64,000 nt of DNA from Zopfochytrium polystomum. Lineage: Eukaryota > Chytridiomycota > Chytridiomycetes > Chytridiales > Chytridiaceae. The position numbers and the translations under genes are program-made. Location of the stretch: the NCBI GenBank assembly GCA_025765615.1, contig JAIVFJ010000106.1, positions 157,841 to 221,840 of the forward strand, read 5' to 3'. Below the pieces are notes generated by a model. That model saw only the letters and a program-made list of their open reading frames with translations. It did not search any database and was not told the DNA's origin. Below are positions 44,344 to 56,296 of the stretch, piece by piece. Each line of letters starts with the position of its first letter. Position 1 is the first letter of the stretch.

Positions 44344-45380
44344 ATAATGGCGCTCAGACTACCCGTCTTTGTCAGAGTTTCCTTTGTGGCAGATCTTTCA
44401 TTCAACCGTAATTGGCCCTGCATTAGACTGCATATTTGTACTGTACATTTGATAGCCGTTGCAACTGCTGAAGTAGTTCGAGTACTAATAAATGTCCCAA
44501 AAGTGGGCACGATCAGCCGCGTCGCTCTTCCAGTCTAGCTTCTTGCCTCTTTTGGGGATTGACATTCTAAATAACCGTTCTTTGGAGCTCAAAATTGCAA
44601 GTAAACGCTGTCCCCCGTTCAGTTTATATTTTGAAAGTCCCGCGGGCTCATGAAAACTGAGGAGAACTCGGTGTGACGCGGAACGCAATCATACATCACT
44701 CAGCAAGCGCCCAAAATCGCAAGCTACCAATTTTTGTCGAGGCAGCAAGCGAAGTTATAATAGACGGAGTTTGAAATTTTTGGCTGTGACCAGCCGCTTC
44801 AAAATATATCTTGCATGTCCTCCCTCGGTGGAGGCGAAGCGGCGTGAGATGCGGAGACAGAGGCCCGGCCGGTCCAGCCGTTGTTGAAGACGGCGGCGAC
44901 GAGTTGGGCTGCCCTGTTCGCAGCTTCGAATTCTCACTCAACGAGAAACGGCGAGAGGGCCAGGGTGCGGTGGGCAACAACAATGTGTTATGGTGTTTCT
45001 TTCTTTCAAAAGGTGCAGTTTGTTTGGGAACCCTAATCAGCGGTTGCAGAGGAGGGATGTTCTGGCCTTTGAAACTCCCGCGCGTCCTTCCTTCTCCGTC
45101 TGTTGCCCATTACATCGATGTATTAAGCATGTACCTGTAGTAATATTATGGCGTCTTGCAGGGTATACACAGCTTGCGCAAGTGTGTCTCATCTGCTGTC
45201 TGTCTTTCATTCTGCACTCTAATCTTTCATATGCTGGCTCCAAGCTGATTGGTTCGAGTGGGACGGCTCGCCCGAACGGCTTTGGGTGGAGGCATTTTTC
45301 GTCCGTTTTCTTCTCCTTCTCTCTCCTGAACTTGCCCTCAACCTCCCCTCTCACTGTGCACACGCGCTCCTTGAGGGCTA
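44344..45380. other. intergenic region
   Basis: About 1 kb without a convincing gene. Short frames on both strands have no recognisable domain. The last part is the likely promoter and leader of the ceramidase-like gene. Confidence 0.5.
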
Positions 45381-46456
45381 ATGAACGCGAGCGGGTTTGG
45401 CCTCGGCCGAAGCGGCGACTTTCTCTTCTGCGAAGCCCGTTGGGGCGGATTCCCCGAATGGACCAGTAGCACGTCGGCCTCGGTCATCGTACTGCTCGGC
45501 GCCTTTGGGACCGCAACAACCCTTGTCTTCAACCGGAACGCTACCTTGCTCCTCGTCCTCTACTCACTTATGATAGCGAACGGCGTCGCGTCGTTTGGCG
45601 CACACTTCACTGGCCGTGTCGACTGGAACCGCCTCGACGGCTTCACCCTCCTAGTCCCTGGCCTCATTCTCGCCCCGTTCCTTGTCCACGAGTGCATGCT
45701 CACGCTCGAACAGGCGAGCAGGAACGGCAAAGCAGCACAAAGCCCCAGACCGACTCGGTCTGGTCGGACCCGACCCGGGCCGCTGGCACCCCTATGGCTC
45801 CTGGCCCAAGTCGTCGTGTTCCAGCTCCTCACTTCAGGCCTCGTCGTCGCGCTCGTCGACCTCGGCACTGTGGCCGAAATCGGCGTCTACACGGTCGTTG
45901 TCATCTGTCTCGTGGGCTGACTCGCCGTCAAGCGCCGCAACGCCGCGCGTGCCGCAAACTTCGCTCAGAGACTCGCTCCTCGCGGCCCTGCCGACCGGCA
46001 CTGCCGCTCGCAGCAGCTCGAGGCAGCGCACCACTACGCGATTTTGGGCGGATGCGTAATGACGGCTGGTGCGATTGTTTGGGCAGTGTACGAAAAGCGG
46101 CTGTGCGGCCTTGAACCGTCGTGGGGACGGATTCCGGCCCACGCCCTATGGCATATATTCGCACCCTACGCCACGTATCTTTTTTTCCAAACAACTGCAT
46201 ATTTGCTTGCGTTGCGATCGCGATCGGTAAGTGTTCCTTTGCCTTCACGAAATGTGCTGTTCCGAGTGCCAACGATTTAAAATACCTTTCATTGCAGTCC
46301 GTGCTCATTTTATATGCCAAACCAAGCGCTTCTTGGATCGAGCATGCGCTATTGGCAGCTGCTTTCATCGTCAGAGTGACTGAGCAAGAGGAGGAGGAAG
46401 AGGAGTTCGAGTCTGATCCTCCGTCGATTTTCCTGGAAGATGTGCCGGTGGTGTAG
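45381..46456 (+). CDS. alkaline ceramidase-like membrane hydrolase (CREST superfamily)
   Basis: Alkaline ceramidases cleave ceramide to sphingosine and fatty acid in ER/Golgi membranes. From ATG 45,381 the protein has an N-terminal FCEARW segment, six or more hydrophobic helices and the five residues that in human ACER3 bind zinc and catalyse the reaction: Ser71, His75 and Asp86 (SFGAH..D, spacing 4 and 11) and His254/His258 (HALWH), numbered without splicing. A GT..AG intron of about 70 bases after LRSRS (from about 46,228) leads to the last exon, which ends in an acidic tail EQEEEEEEFESD and stops at 46,456. An in-frame TGA at 45,918-45,920 interrupts the frame. It may lie in a 57-base intron (GTGGGC..GCTCAG, about 45,910-45,966, phase-neutral), be a mutation or be a sequence error. 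Family by motif; substrate not provable. Confidence 0.72.
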
Positions 46457-46837
46457 TAGTTTTGGAGGAGAGGGTTCGTCCTATATATTTTTATAGTCTG
46501 TAGACGACATGCTCGAAGATCATGCATCATTACATAATCCCCAGTATTCCTTTCTACACACAAGAAGCACACTGGAAATGGTGACCACGAGCTCTTAGGT
46601 TTTAGTGTTTCGGGCGACACCGACAGTGGCGATGTTGAGGAGTTTGGCAGCCGTGAGCGTTTCAACCGTGCGCGGAAGGTATTAATTTCCCTTTTTGTTA
46701 AAGTGGCCCAGCAGTAGTCAAACCGCACGGGTGAGCTGGTGGGTAGGGGGTCTGTTGTGCTTCCGCTCCGGTCGTCTCAGACTAAGAATGTTTGGCTCTT
46801 TTGCCCCGAGAATGTCTCTCCCATGCCACATGAATGA

Positions 46838-46870
<33 letters not shown>

Positions 46871-47052
46871 ACACACACACATCGCCCTTCTGCGCACTGG
46901 TGGTGGTTTTTCAGCCATAATCAATTGCCCACAAGGGGCACTCCTTCCAAATCGGGCCTTTTTGCCACATCAAGAAAATTAACAGAAAATTCTTTTGAAT
47001 TTGGCAACAAAACGGAGAACCCCTTCAAACAGCAAACAACAACAAACAACAA
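46457..47052. other. intergenic region with (CA)n microsatellite
   Basis: No gene seen. A (CA)n run of about 45 bases, with one interruption, lies at 46,836-46,881. The start codon and possible first exon of the carboxypeptidase gene should lie in the right part, but I could not fix them. Confidence 0.5.
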
Positions 47053-49109
47053 CAGCGCCGCCCCGCCCTCGCAGCCATCGCCGTCTTCGCCGTCGGCCTC
47101 GCCGCCGCCGTCCAGGCCGTGTCGTCGACCGTCCCGCCCAGGGTCCGCATGGGCCTGTGGCCTGCCGCCCAGGCTTCTGCCTCTGCCGCCGGCAAGGGGG
47201 AGCTCCCTCACGCGGGCCTGATGAAGATTGGCGCGAAACAGCCGCCCGTCCGGCCCAGCCTCTCCACTGGTGAGAGAAACCTCCGTACACTTTCTTTCTC
47301 CGTGCAGACGGCGACCGTCCTCGCATTTCATTACGTTCCATCCACAGACCCCGCCGACTACTCTGTTTCGGGAATTCCCATTGCAAACCCTACAAACATC
47401 AATGGGCAGTACGCCGGCTATATCCCCGTGGTACGTAGAATGCAGAAGCAACTTGGTCGTTCCTGACCCCCGTCCGTTGCGGCTTTCTTACTTCAACCAC
47501 AGACAACCGCTGAAAACGGCACGGGCAGCCTGTTCTTTTGGTACTTCCCATCCACCGACGTGGCATCGATGGACATCGTAATTTGGCTCAACGGTGGTCC
47601 TGGGTGCTCGTCCATGATCGGGCAGTTTGAAGAGAACGAACCCTTTTTGATACAAGACGATGGTTCTTTCATCCAAAACGAGTATGCCTGGAATACCGTT
47701 GCGAACTTGTTGTACGTGGAACAGCCCGTGGGAACTGGGTTCTCCTTTGCGGATAAACTTGCCTACAATGAGCTGGAGGTATGCACAGAGGGTACAACCG
47801 AAGTCCATGCTTAGCACCAAAACCTCCACTTGTAGATCGCCGACACGTTTTACTCGTTCATTGACGGCTTTTACAAGGTGTTTTCCAAGACAAAAGACTG
47901 TGACCTGTACATCACTGGCGAGTCGTACGCCGGCGTGTATATCCCCTACATTGCCCAATGATTACATCAAAAAGGCCACTTGACGGAAGGAACGCCAATT
48001 AACCTTAAAGGTGTTGGTATTGGAAACGGGTTGTACGACAGAAACAACCAGGGCGCAAGCTTCATCTGTGGGTACATCGCAATTTGCTCGATAGTTAGCA
48101 CTCCCCTGCTTATTTAGTTTCCCCTCTCGAATGCAGCGGTTATCAATGACTTTGACTTATTGCACGACTCTGGTTTCTTTGGCAACGACACTGCCACTAT
48201 CAGCCATGCGGCAAACATCGCGCAACAATGCCTCTATGCGACCTTTGACAACTACACTAACATCGATTGGGGGTGGGTAGTAGAATATGTGATGCCGAGT
48301 TTGTAAGTATACTGACATGACCATTTAAGTTGTGACCTGTACAGCTTCGCCAGCTCGTGGAAGGCGAACCACAGCTACATTGAATGCACCAGCATTTACA
48401 ACATTGACCAGCCGTGCAACGTGACCGACGCAAGGGGCAACGCTCTCACACATTTCTTGAATGTAAGGTTCTTTGGTTCAGTACATTACTTGTGCCGCTC
48501 AACCTCGAAATTGCTTCATCCAGGTTTCTGAGAACAAGAAAGCCGTCCACGTCCTCCCTTACATTTTGGACTCGTTCACTTGGTCGGAGTGCTCTGACCC
48601 GGTGTACAGTGCTCCCAACGACTCCTCTGTGCAAGTCTCTCGCACCGTCATTCCAAAGCTGGTTGACGCCGGAATTCACGTCCTCTTGTATGAGGGCAAC
48701 CGTGACTTCATTCTCCACTACATCGGTGTGGAGAGGAGCATTGGCAACATGACGTAAGTGTGCAAACAGTTTTTGTGTTGGAAACCTTCTTCGAGGCAAC
48801 AATCTAAACGGACTCTCACAGTTGGTCAAGCCCCCCAACTTTCACGCCCCCTCTCCAGCTTTCCAGCCCGCTGCCGGCCTCGAAGTCCTCAAGTACCTCC
48901 TGGGAATGGGCGAAGGCGGCTACAGCGGCGGCTACAGCGGTGGCGAGACGGAAGGGGATGGCAGTTACGGCGGTGCGGATTCTGGCGGGAACGACGGCGG
49001 CTCACCACAGGCCTCGCTCTCTGGGGACGGGTACGGTCCCAAAACAGCCACGACCGCAGCGAACAACTCGCTCATCTACAGTGGTGCCGGACAGACTCTT
49101 GTCGGATGA
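47053..49109 (+). pseudogene. S10 serine carboxypeptidase, damaged
   Basis: Secreted or vacuolar enzymes of this family remove C-terminal amino acids. A signal-peptide-like segment (PALAAIAVFAVGLAAAV) near 47,070-47,110 is followed by GYIPV, WLNGGPGCSS, NLLYVEQPVGTGFSFA and GESYAGVYIPYIA with the nucleophile Ser, and later LLYEGNRDFI with the catalytic Asp. At least seven short exons with GT..AG borders are evident. Two one-base run changes (GCCCAATG near 47,955; AAAAAGGCC near 47,970) break the frame after YIA. After GNMT/W the sequence runs within about 15 codons to AFQPAAGLEVLKYLLG; the usual segment of some 60 residues with the catalytic His (GHM-type motif) is not visible. A Gly-rich tail (GGYSGGYSGGE) ends at 49,109. 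No ATG could be assigned. Confidence 0.7.
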
Positions 49110-49570
49110 TTCACTGGCAGTGCCCAGATGACCGCCGTGTTTGCCGTCTCGGCGGTTTGGGCTGGATTGGGATTTTGATTATGCCTTTTCGTTAAATAGT
49201 CCTTTCCAGCGCTATGAGTTTGAAGGAGTGAGAAACTATAATGCGGGCGGCTCTCGTTTGGCGTCCGGGCTACAGTGGTAACAAAATGAGAAGCAATAAT
49301 ACTACTGGTAGAGAATTTATATGATGCGCTGGCCTGGTTCGTGCTTAGTGAACGGGTCGCCGTCTGTATTCGTTTGGCTCATTCGTTTATCAATCAGAAT
49401 CGCGGGAGCGCTTGCTTTGGCTGGTGCTTGGACGTTATCGGAGATCGAATTTTAAGGCGAGGGCGGGAGCGCCATGTGGGACGGGGGGTGGACGATCTGC
49501 CACCGTCCACAACCGATTTTTCGCTGATTACTGTGGCCACTGAACACGGTTACCTCGCGGCTAATTGCAT
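49110..49570. other. intergenic region
   Basis: No recognisable gene. It contains the 3' region of the carboxypeptidase gene and the right-hand limit of the transporter remnant on the other strand. Confidence 0.45.
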
Positions 49571-50530
49571 TTATTCTGTTACCGAAGGTTGCCTTGACGA
49601 TGGTGCTGGTGGCGCTCGCCTTGGACGAGTATGTCGGCGGAAAGGCGCTGGGTTGGACGCGGTCGCCGCCGTGCCGTTTGAAGACGATCCGGGAGAGATA
49701 GATTCATAGTGATTCCTCCAACCAAACATCAGATATCCGCATACAGCGATTGTTGCGTACAATGCAACTGCGATTCCAAAGCTGATCTCTAGAACTCACG
49801 GGAATTGGCTCTTGTCACGCATGTCCAGGTAGATATTGAGGAGCACAACGTGACCTGCTAAACCGGCCATGATGATCTCCACCTCTCCGGGAAAGCCTAT
49901 GTGTCCGCAGGGTCCAAAATGGAGCCCGGAGTTTTTTCTTCGGTGAGACCATCAACCACGACAAGATTAATGGAGGCGAAGATTCCCACGAGAGATGCAC
50001 AGGATATGTACTTCAAAACTGGCGAACCCATGTTGACAGTGTGCCAACAACGAAAGCCACAAATCGGAAGGTGAGTGGTGTGAGAGAGACCTCAGGGAAG
50101 ATTGCCGAAAGAGAGACTGTTAAAAGTGATGAACGCCACCAAGGGGCTCGGATATGAAGAGAACTGACACAAAGCCCCGCGCCTTTGGTCCAAACGCCGT
50201 TTCGCCGATATCGGCAAAATCGAACAAGGCTGGGTATCAAGGCATTTTGACAATATCAGTCCTGTGTATTTAGCAGTATAGGCTAGCGTCGTGAGCATGA
50301 ATAGGCCTGGTATCCATCCCGCACTGGACAATAAAAACTTCCTGTTTAGCGTGTACAGATCAAAGCAAAGGCTGAATAGCTTACCCGCATAGCGTACGGA
50401 AGGCTAAGTAGGCCTAAACCGAGAAGAATATTGACCGTGTTGAATCTGCTCTGAGCAGATTTCTTCGTCGTGTAACCGAGACGTACCACCCATTTCCACC
50501 AGCGCGGCGGCCGGGGTTACTGGCAAATCG
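49571..50530 (-). pseudogene. AVT1-like vacuolar amino-acid transporter, broken
   Basis: Family members move neutral amino acids across the vacuolar membrane with 10-11 helices. Conserved pieces are readable on the minus strand over several frames: FNTVNILLGLGLLSLPYAMR, an intron, AGWIPGLFMLTTLAYTAKYT, DFADIGETAFGPKARGF, IFPEVSLTPLTFRFVAFVV, SLVGIFASINLVVVDG, a MAGLAGHVVLLNIYLDMRD segment, and YATIAVCGYLMFG followed by ITMNLSLPDRLQ. Neighbouring pieces need frame changes, for example at the TGTTCGAT before DFADIGE. The C-terminal helices are not found and no start ATG is evident. Either a decaying gene or a stretch with several sequence errors. Confidence 0.65.
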
Positions 50531-50947
50531 CGATTTGTCGCTGCAGCTGCGGCCATCGTTGCCACTCTATGCATTTGCGCCCGAGCAGTTCGGCGAGCTC
50601 CGGCAGGACCGGACGATCTTTTACACGATCGGAAAAATAGTAGAGTTAATTCGACGCACAGTAGCTCAGTCTCTCTATTTAGATAAACTCAAGCGCACGA
50701 AAGGAGGACGGGAGGGAAGAAATGGAACAGAGAAAATAGCATAACAACGCAGGAAGGAGAGCACCGGGTCAAGAAGAGCTAAGCAAAGTTTTTTCGAAAC
50801 ATCAAAGCGGGAACAATCGCGATAACAATATGGAACTGGCGGAACAAAACAGCAGTCCCACGCGCGAGCACAAGATACACCCTAATGCGCAGAAGTAAGA
50901 TGATGGTTCACTCAGTCCAAACGGGTCAAGGTTGGGATTTACATCAC
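50531..50947. other. intergenic region
   Basis: No gene recognised. It holds the 3' untranslated region of the GH76 gene and the sequence upstream of the transporter remnant. Confidence 0.45.
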
Positions 50948-52571
50948 TTAGAGAGAAATAACGGCCCAGCCCGACAGGGCGAAAAGGCCAGCTGTGACTG
51001 CCGAAATGAGCATGCCCGTAGTTCGTGAGATGAAAGCTGTTTCAGGGCAAGCAGCAGACTTGGGTGTGGTGGAAACGACGGCAGCCACCGACGGAGTCGT
51101 TGTCGGAGTCGCCACACCATTAATCCTGACCATCCCGTTAATGTAGCTCATCATCTCGATCTGGTCGCGAGGGTTGGTGCCGTTCGGGTACGTGTACTGA
51201 GTGGGAACAGGATTCAGCGTACGGACGCAATTCCAAGCGTCAGAGCACGAGAGGGTGCTGAGTAGGTTTTTCCCCTGAGTCGCCATGATGGATTTCACCT
51301 CAGTCTTGGTAGCAGACTCAGAGTCCGGCAGGGTGTTGTAGAGATCAGCAAGAGTCTCGTAAACGGGGAAGTTGAAACCAGTAGGGTCCTTGCAAGCGAA
51401 CTTCGTGCCACACAGTGGTTCGTAGAAAGCACCGTTACCGTTGATGAAGTTAGTCTTCCAGTACTTGTAGTAGCCGAGTCCATCGGTCAGGTAGCTGGAG
51501 TTGCCGGTGATCTGGTTGAGCGTAGCACCGGCCATTGCCATTGGGACGTAATAGTACGACCACGAATTGCCGTCAACGGTGCAAGTTCCATCGGCATAGA
51601 CACCGTCATAAATCATGTACGTGTTCCGATCGGTGACGGCAGTAAGAACCCAGTCCCAGAAAGTTTTTGCGATGTCCAAGTACTTTTGGTCTTTGTAGAC
51701 GGAATACAGGCGGAGAGCGAACCAGATGACCTGGGTGTTTGTGATAGTGGACTTCTCCGTTCTCAGGTTGACCGAAGTCGAGGAACGGTCGCGAGACCAG
51801 TACGCTCCGCCGCCGCATTGGCTGTCCACATCCTCCAGAATCCGGAACAGAGTAAAGTTGGCGACGTAGATCCACGATTGACCTGTCCCGTCGCTGTCGG
51901 CGATCCGGGCTGTGGATGCGGTTCCGTACAACTCCGAGCCCGTCAGCGCAGCAAGGCCCCACCATCCAATATCGTCGTTCCACTTTCCACCGCAATTGCC
52001 GTCGCAACCGAACAAAAAGTCACCGCCGTCACCGCTAGCCATGTACATGGCCTTGTTGACAAAACCCGAAAGGGCGTAGTCGCCGGAGTAATCCATGTAA
52101 TCCAGGATGCTCTTAGTTCGGATCGGAGAATGAAAGGTTAGTCCTGGTTCCGCTTCGGGCAATGCAAATGCCACCAACAGCGGAAGACACACTCACGTTG
52201 TAGTAGATTCCCGACTCGTGCCATTGCACAATGGACTGGTCCCAGGCGCCAAGCTGGTCGGCCCAAGAGTAGAACGAGAAGTAGTACGTCATCCACTTAG
52301 AAATTGACTTCGAGGCAGAGAGCGTGGCAGCTGGTCAAGATTAGGAACAAGATGGGAAGGGGGTGTTATGGACGCTCCAAGGATGATGCAAGGGAACACG
52401 CCGCCACCGAGCGCACACATATATAGACACACACACATGCACACACACGCACACACACAACGCACCAGAGTCGGTGAAGTCGATCGAAGGAACGGCCGAG
52501 ACGCCGGCCACGGCGGCGACAACGGCGGCGGTCGCCGTGGCGGTGAGGGACAGCATGTCGATCGAAGGCAT
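50948..52571 (-). CDS. GH76 family protein (DFG5/DCW1-like), GPI-anchored
   Basis: Fungal GH76 proteins act at the cell surface on alpha-1,6-mannan or GPI glycans and help attach mannoproteins to the wall. Three exons: 52,571-52,466, 52,330-52,197 and 52,111-50,948, joined in phase (240 bases before exon 3) to give about 467 residues. Exon 1 encodes a signal peptide (LSLTATATAAVVAAVAGVSA). The catalytic double Asp lies in NDDIGWWGLAAL, with conserved aromatic motifs TNTQVIWFALRLY and YDGVYADGTC. Asn-X-Ser/Thr sites and a hydrophobic C-terminus (SAVTAGLFALSGWAVISL) after a Thr/Pro/Ser linker indicate a GPI anchor. The first intron contains a (TG)n run. The frame is clean throughout, unlike its neighbours. 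It is divergent from the GCP4 gene, with about 280 bases between them. Confidence 0.9.
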
Positions 52572-52852
52572 CCCTTCTTTTTTTTTTTCTTTTTCTCGTT
52601 TTTCTTCCTTTTTCGAGTGATGGATGGAGTGCCGAGACTTTTGCGGTCATTTTCTTGGCGGCGCCACGGAGCCCTTTTCTGGTCCCGCAAATTTTCGTCT
52701 TTTTTTCGACCTTTTCCCTTCGACAAATGTCTGTCTGAACGGTCTCTCTGCCTCTCGATCTGTGAGGTTTGATGAATCAAAGACGGGAGCGTCGTGCGGC
52801 GCTGGCTGCTTTCGGCACGTGCTGAGAAGATTCACTGACTTGTACACCAGGC
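52572..52852. promoter_or_regulatory. divergent intergenic region of GH76 and GCP4
   Basis: 281 bases between two start codons on opposite strands. It contains a pyrimidine run (52,577-52,613). It must hold both promoters, or a shared one; I see no clear TATA box. Confidence 0.5.
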
Positions 52853-55800
52853 ATGCTGCACGAACTGCTGGTGGTGCTGTCTGGCGTCGTGGACGGCGGC
52901 ATCTTTCGGCCCGTGTACGCGAACGACCTGATTGAAGATGTCGGCAAGGATGACGACGGAACGGAAAGCGGCGACTATGAAAGAGTGGTTGGGGAGGTGG
53001 TGGTGGTTGGAGGAGATGCAGACGCCCGTGGAGCCCCCTTCGAAGATCGGGACAGACCCGACAGCACCCAAACGCGCCAACCGCTTGGTCATGGTGCCAG
53101 CCAACCCACGTCAACCTCCTCTCGGAATATGAGTATCGCGGCGATGCTGACTTCACCGTCTCCGCTTCCATCCACTCGTCCTCCATCCTCTCGAATGACC
53201 GCTGCGACCGCATACAACCCAAGCCCGCCATGCTCCCCGCCTCCCCCTTCACGCGCAGACCGCCACCAGGACTGCCGCTCTTCACAGACTCTTGTCGGGC
53301 TCACCATTCCTGACGACTTTCCCTTCCTCTCCTCCTCCGACCGTACCGCGTTTACTTCCCTCGCAACCCTTGGAGTCCTCTTTCACCGAATCCTTACGTG
53401 CTTGGACACACTGAGGAGCCTCTCGCTGGACCGGCCGCTCTTGGCAGTCCCCTCCCTCGGTCGAGACTGCCAAAGCTCGTCGCCGGTCCCCGTAGTCATT
53501 GGGGGCTCCTATGCACTTTGCCTGGCGACCGCCGTCAACGATGGTGTTGTCGCCGAATACCGCGCGACCATCATCGAGGTCGAGTCAAAGGTTTTGGATC
53601 CCACAGACGGTGATACGCGAGGTGGTGCTGTTCCAGTGTCCTTATTGGTACGACGATTTTCAAAGGTATACCTTCACATCCTTTTCATGAGCGTGTGCGT
53701 GTTGAGTGCGTGTTCGTGTATGTGGTGAATCCGCGCTTGTGCGCCCCCACCTCAATTGTCGGAGTTCAAATCACTGACTTTGTTCAGTTTGCAAGAGTGT
53801 TTCCCACTCTTCTAGAATTTTTGGACGGCCTTTGCCTGGACCCACCTCGCCAACATGGGATGCAAATATTGGATGCCCTCCACACGCTTCGTATAACAGG
53901 AAATTTGGAGGCAAAACAAGTTTGGGAGAGGTTCGCTCTATCTTCATGTCTGAACGCCCTCAAAAATGATGTTGGCACCTCAGCCTTTTCCACGCATGCA
54001 CTGCGGTTTTTATGAAGCAGCTTACGGCATGGATGATTCACGGGGTTGTTGCGGACCCATGTCGCGAATTTTTTGTTGTTGCGACGGGTCGCACCAGTAG
54101 CAGGACCACAAAATGGTTGGTTGGTCCTGTTGATTCTGTTCGTCGCTGGTTTAATCGCTGTCCGTACTTAATACTGTTAAAGGGATTCACTGTACGAGCT
54201 TGATCGCAAGATGGTCCCGCGTATGATTACTGAAAAGCTGCTTGAGAAGATTGTGTTCGTCGGGAAGGCCGTTGCAGCTATAAAGCAGTCAAAGGGCGAC
54301 TTAGGTCAGCGCGTAGTTCTTGACCACCCCCAGAGTTTAATTACTTTTTTTTTTTAGAGCAAACGATGGGCTCGTTCGTCCAAGCTAACGGTGCACACTT
54401 GACCTCTTTGTATCATTCCAAAAGCTTTCGGGTTCTGGACTTGGAAGTGGCGGTGGACAAAATTAAGCGCAGCGTCGCGACAATATTATGGTCCGTCGTT
54501 GTGGTCGAACAGGAACTCGGCTGCCATCTTGAGGTAAGATGGGGATATACGTTGAGCTTCCCTCACTCTTCACAAACACTTGAAAACACAGGCGTGCCGA
54601 AACTATTTTCTTCTTGGTCAAGGCGACTTCTTTGCGGTTTTTCTCGATGAGTGTGAAGCTTTGAAATCCAGCGCCGCTTTGCAGCTGCTGAATGTCACGG
54701 AGCATGGTGCGCGATTGTTCCACCTTTTGCTGGCGGATTGGCATCGCAGACTGTTAATTGTAAATGCAAGACCTTGCGCAGCTTACCCATCGTGCAGCGA
54801 GGAAATCGAGTGCAGTATCGGATCCTGCGCTGAAGCGTTTTAGGTTTGTGAACGAAGGTAACGAACTTCTTTGCAACAATCAAATGTGTCGACTTCTTTA
54901 CCATCCCTTACCAAGATACCGCTGCTGGAACGGCACACGCATCGGCAGCAGTTGGGGTGCCGATACGTCTGCAATATTCCGTCCAATGGCCCCTCGATTT
55001 GATTTTGACAGCAGACGATCTTGCAATGTGAGCTTCCTTCAATTAAAACACTTGATAGTACCGCTCGCCGGCTTACCGAACGTCCTAGTTACAACCAAAT
55101 TTTCCTGTTTCTGCTCGATCTTCGCCGAATTCAGATGCGGCTTCATCGAATTTGGACATTAACAAGTACTGCCAGTCGGTCCATGCGTCGGTCAACGTCG
55201 GAATTTCCCAATGAAATGTGGAGACTGCGTGGAGCAATGATGTTTTTTATCGATAATCTGTGGTCATATGTGCAGGTATACAACTATGTTTCACTGAAAG
55301 GACCAGCAACCGTTCATAATCTGACCTCGCACATCGAAGATGGATGTTATTGCTGTTTCTTATCACAAGCTGATATCCCACTTAACGCCGCCGGAGATAC
55401 CCATGAATGCAAAAAACCTGGAAAAAGCAACCAAGGTAGCTGCAACTTTTTATGGTGAGGAGGACGTGGTCTCGACGAAGGCGCCCTCGTCATTTCCACG
55501 AAGGTCTTGCTCTTTCCTGGACACCCATGGCGACAAGAGTACGAATGAGAAAAACACAAACAGGACCAACAACAACAACTTTGGTGACTTTGACAGCCTT
55601 CAGCGTGCCCATGGGTCCTTCCTTGCCTCATGCTACGCCGGATGCTTTCTCGAAGGCAACGGTGCAAGCGCCCAGGCAGTTTGCTCCGGATCTTCGACTT
55701 CAGCTGCAATAATGGCAGCAGCCGCTGGGCTTGGCCGGTTCGTAGCACCGTCGTTGCGTGGTGCGATGACATCATGCGAAAGATTTTGTGGTGTCGTGGA

Positions 55801-56160
55801 GCGAGCAGTTCGCGACGCTGATGGGGTGGGAGGTCACCCGGAATGGTATGCAACCGAAATTCGCCGGTTGAAGGAGGTTCGTGATATTTGTAGGTCCCCG
55901 AGTTTTCGGAAGAACGAGTGGATCTAGGCAAAACCCTTTCGAATTCTTCAATCTAGCACTCACAAAACGAATTTCCGCCTTCTTGCATTCACCCGTTTCA
56001 GGAGTTTGACCAGCACACATCGTTCTTGTTTCGAATTTTCAGCGGGGCGAAAGAGACTGCCGCAGCGGCCGTTGCAGGCGGCGGAGGGCAGCACGCTTTA
56101 GACGCATTGTTACTGCGATTGGACCACAACTTGTTTTATTCATTGGGGTTGGAGACGTAA
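52853..56160 (+). CDS. GCP4: gamma-tubulin complex protein 4 (Spc97/Spc98 family)
   Basis: GCP4 is part of the gamma-tubulin ring complex that nucleates microtubules. The start MLHELLVVLSGVVDG matches the first residues typical of GCP4. An acidic/Pro/Ser-rich insertion follows (residues 30-140), then IPDDFPFLSSSDRTAFTSLA. Exon 1 ends at 53,665 (phase 0) and exon 2 starts at 53,788 with FARVFPTLLEFLDGL. Further conserved pieces are KQLTAWMIHGVVADPCREFF, EKLLEKIVFVGKAV, DKIKRSVATILW, YFLLGQGDFFAVFLD, NQIFLFLLDLRRIQMRLHRI, WRLRGAMMFFIDNLWSYVQ and DFDSLQRAHGSFLASCYAGC. The last exon ends LLLRLDHNLFYSLGLET with TAA at 56,158-56,160. About ten exons are likely. The exact borders in 53,950-55,900 were not all resolved, and some single-base frame breaks may be present. 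Confidence 0.85.
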
Positions 56161-56296
56161 CATTCACTTTTAATATTATTAATTGCGCCCCGTATTAATA
56201 TTGTGGTTGTGGACTCTTTGAAACTTTCCACGGCCCGATTGATCACAAAGAAGACGGCCATGGGTAGGAACAAGCATCATCTATTATTATTAATTA
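56161..56296. other. AT-rich 3' flank of GCP4
   Basis: Short intergenic stretch with TTAATATTATTAATT-like sequence; no gene. Confidence 0.5.

Noticed and set aside
45918..45920. Selenocysteine or reassigned TGA codon
   Set aside because: TGA ends other open genes in the window, for example the gag of A2, and no selenocysteine machinery is known in such fungi. An intron or error is more likely.
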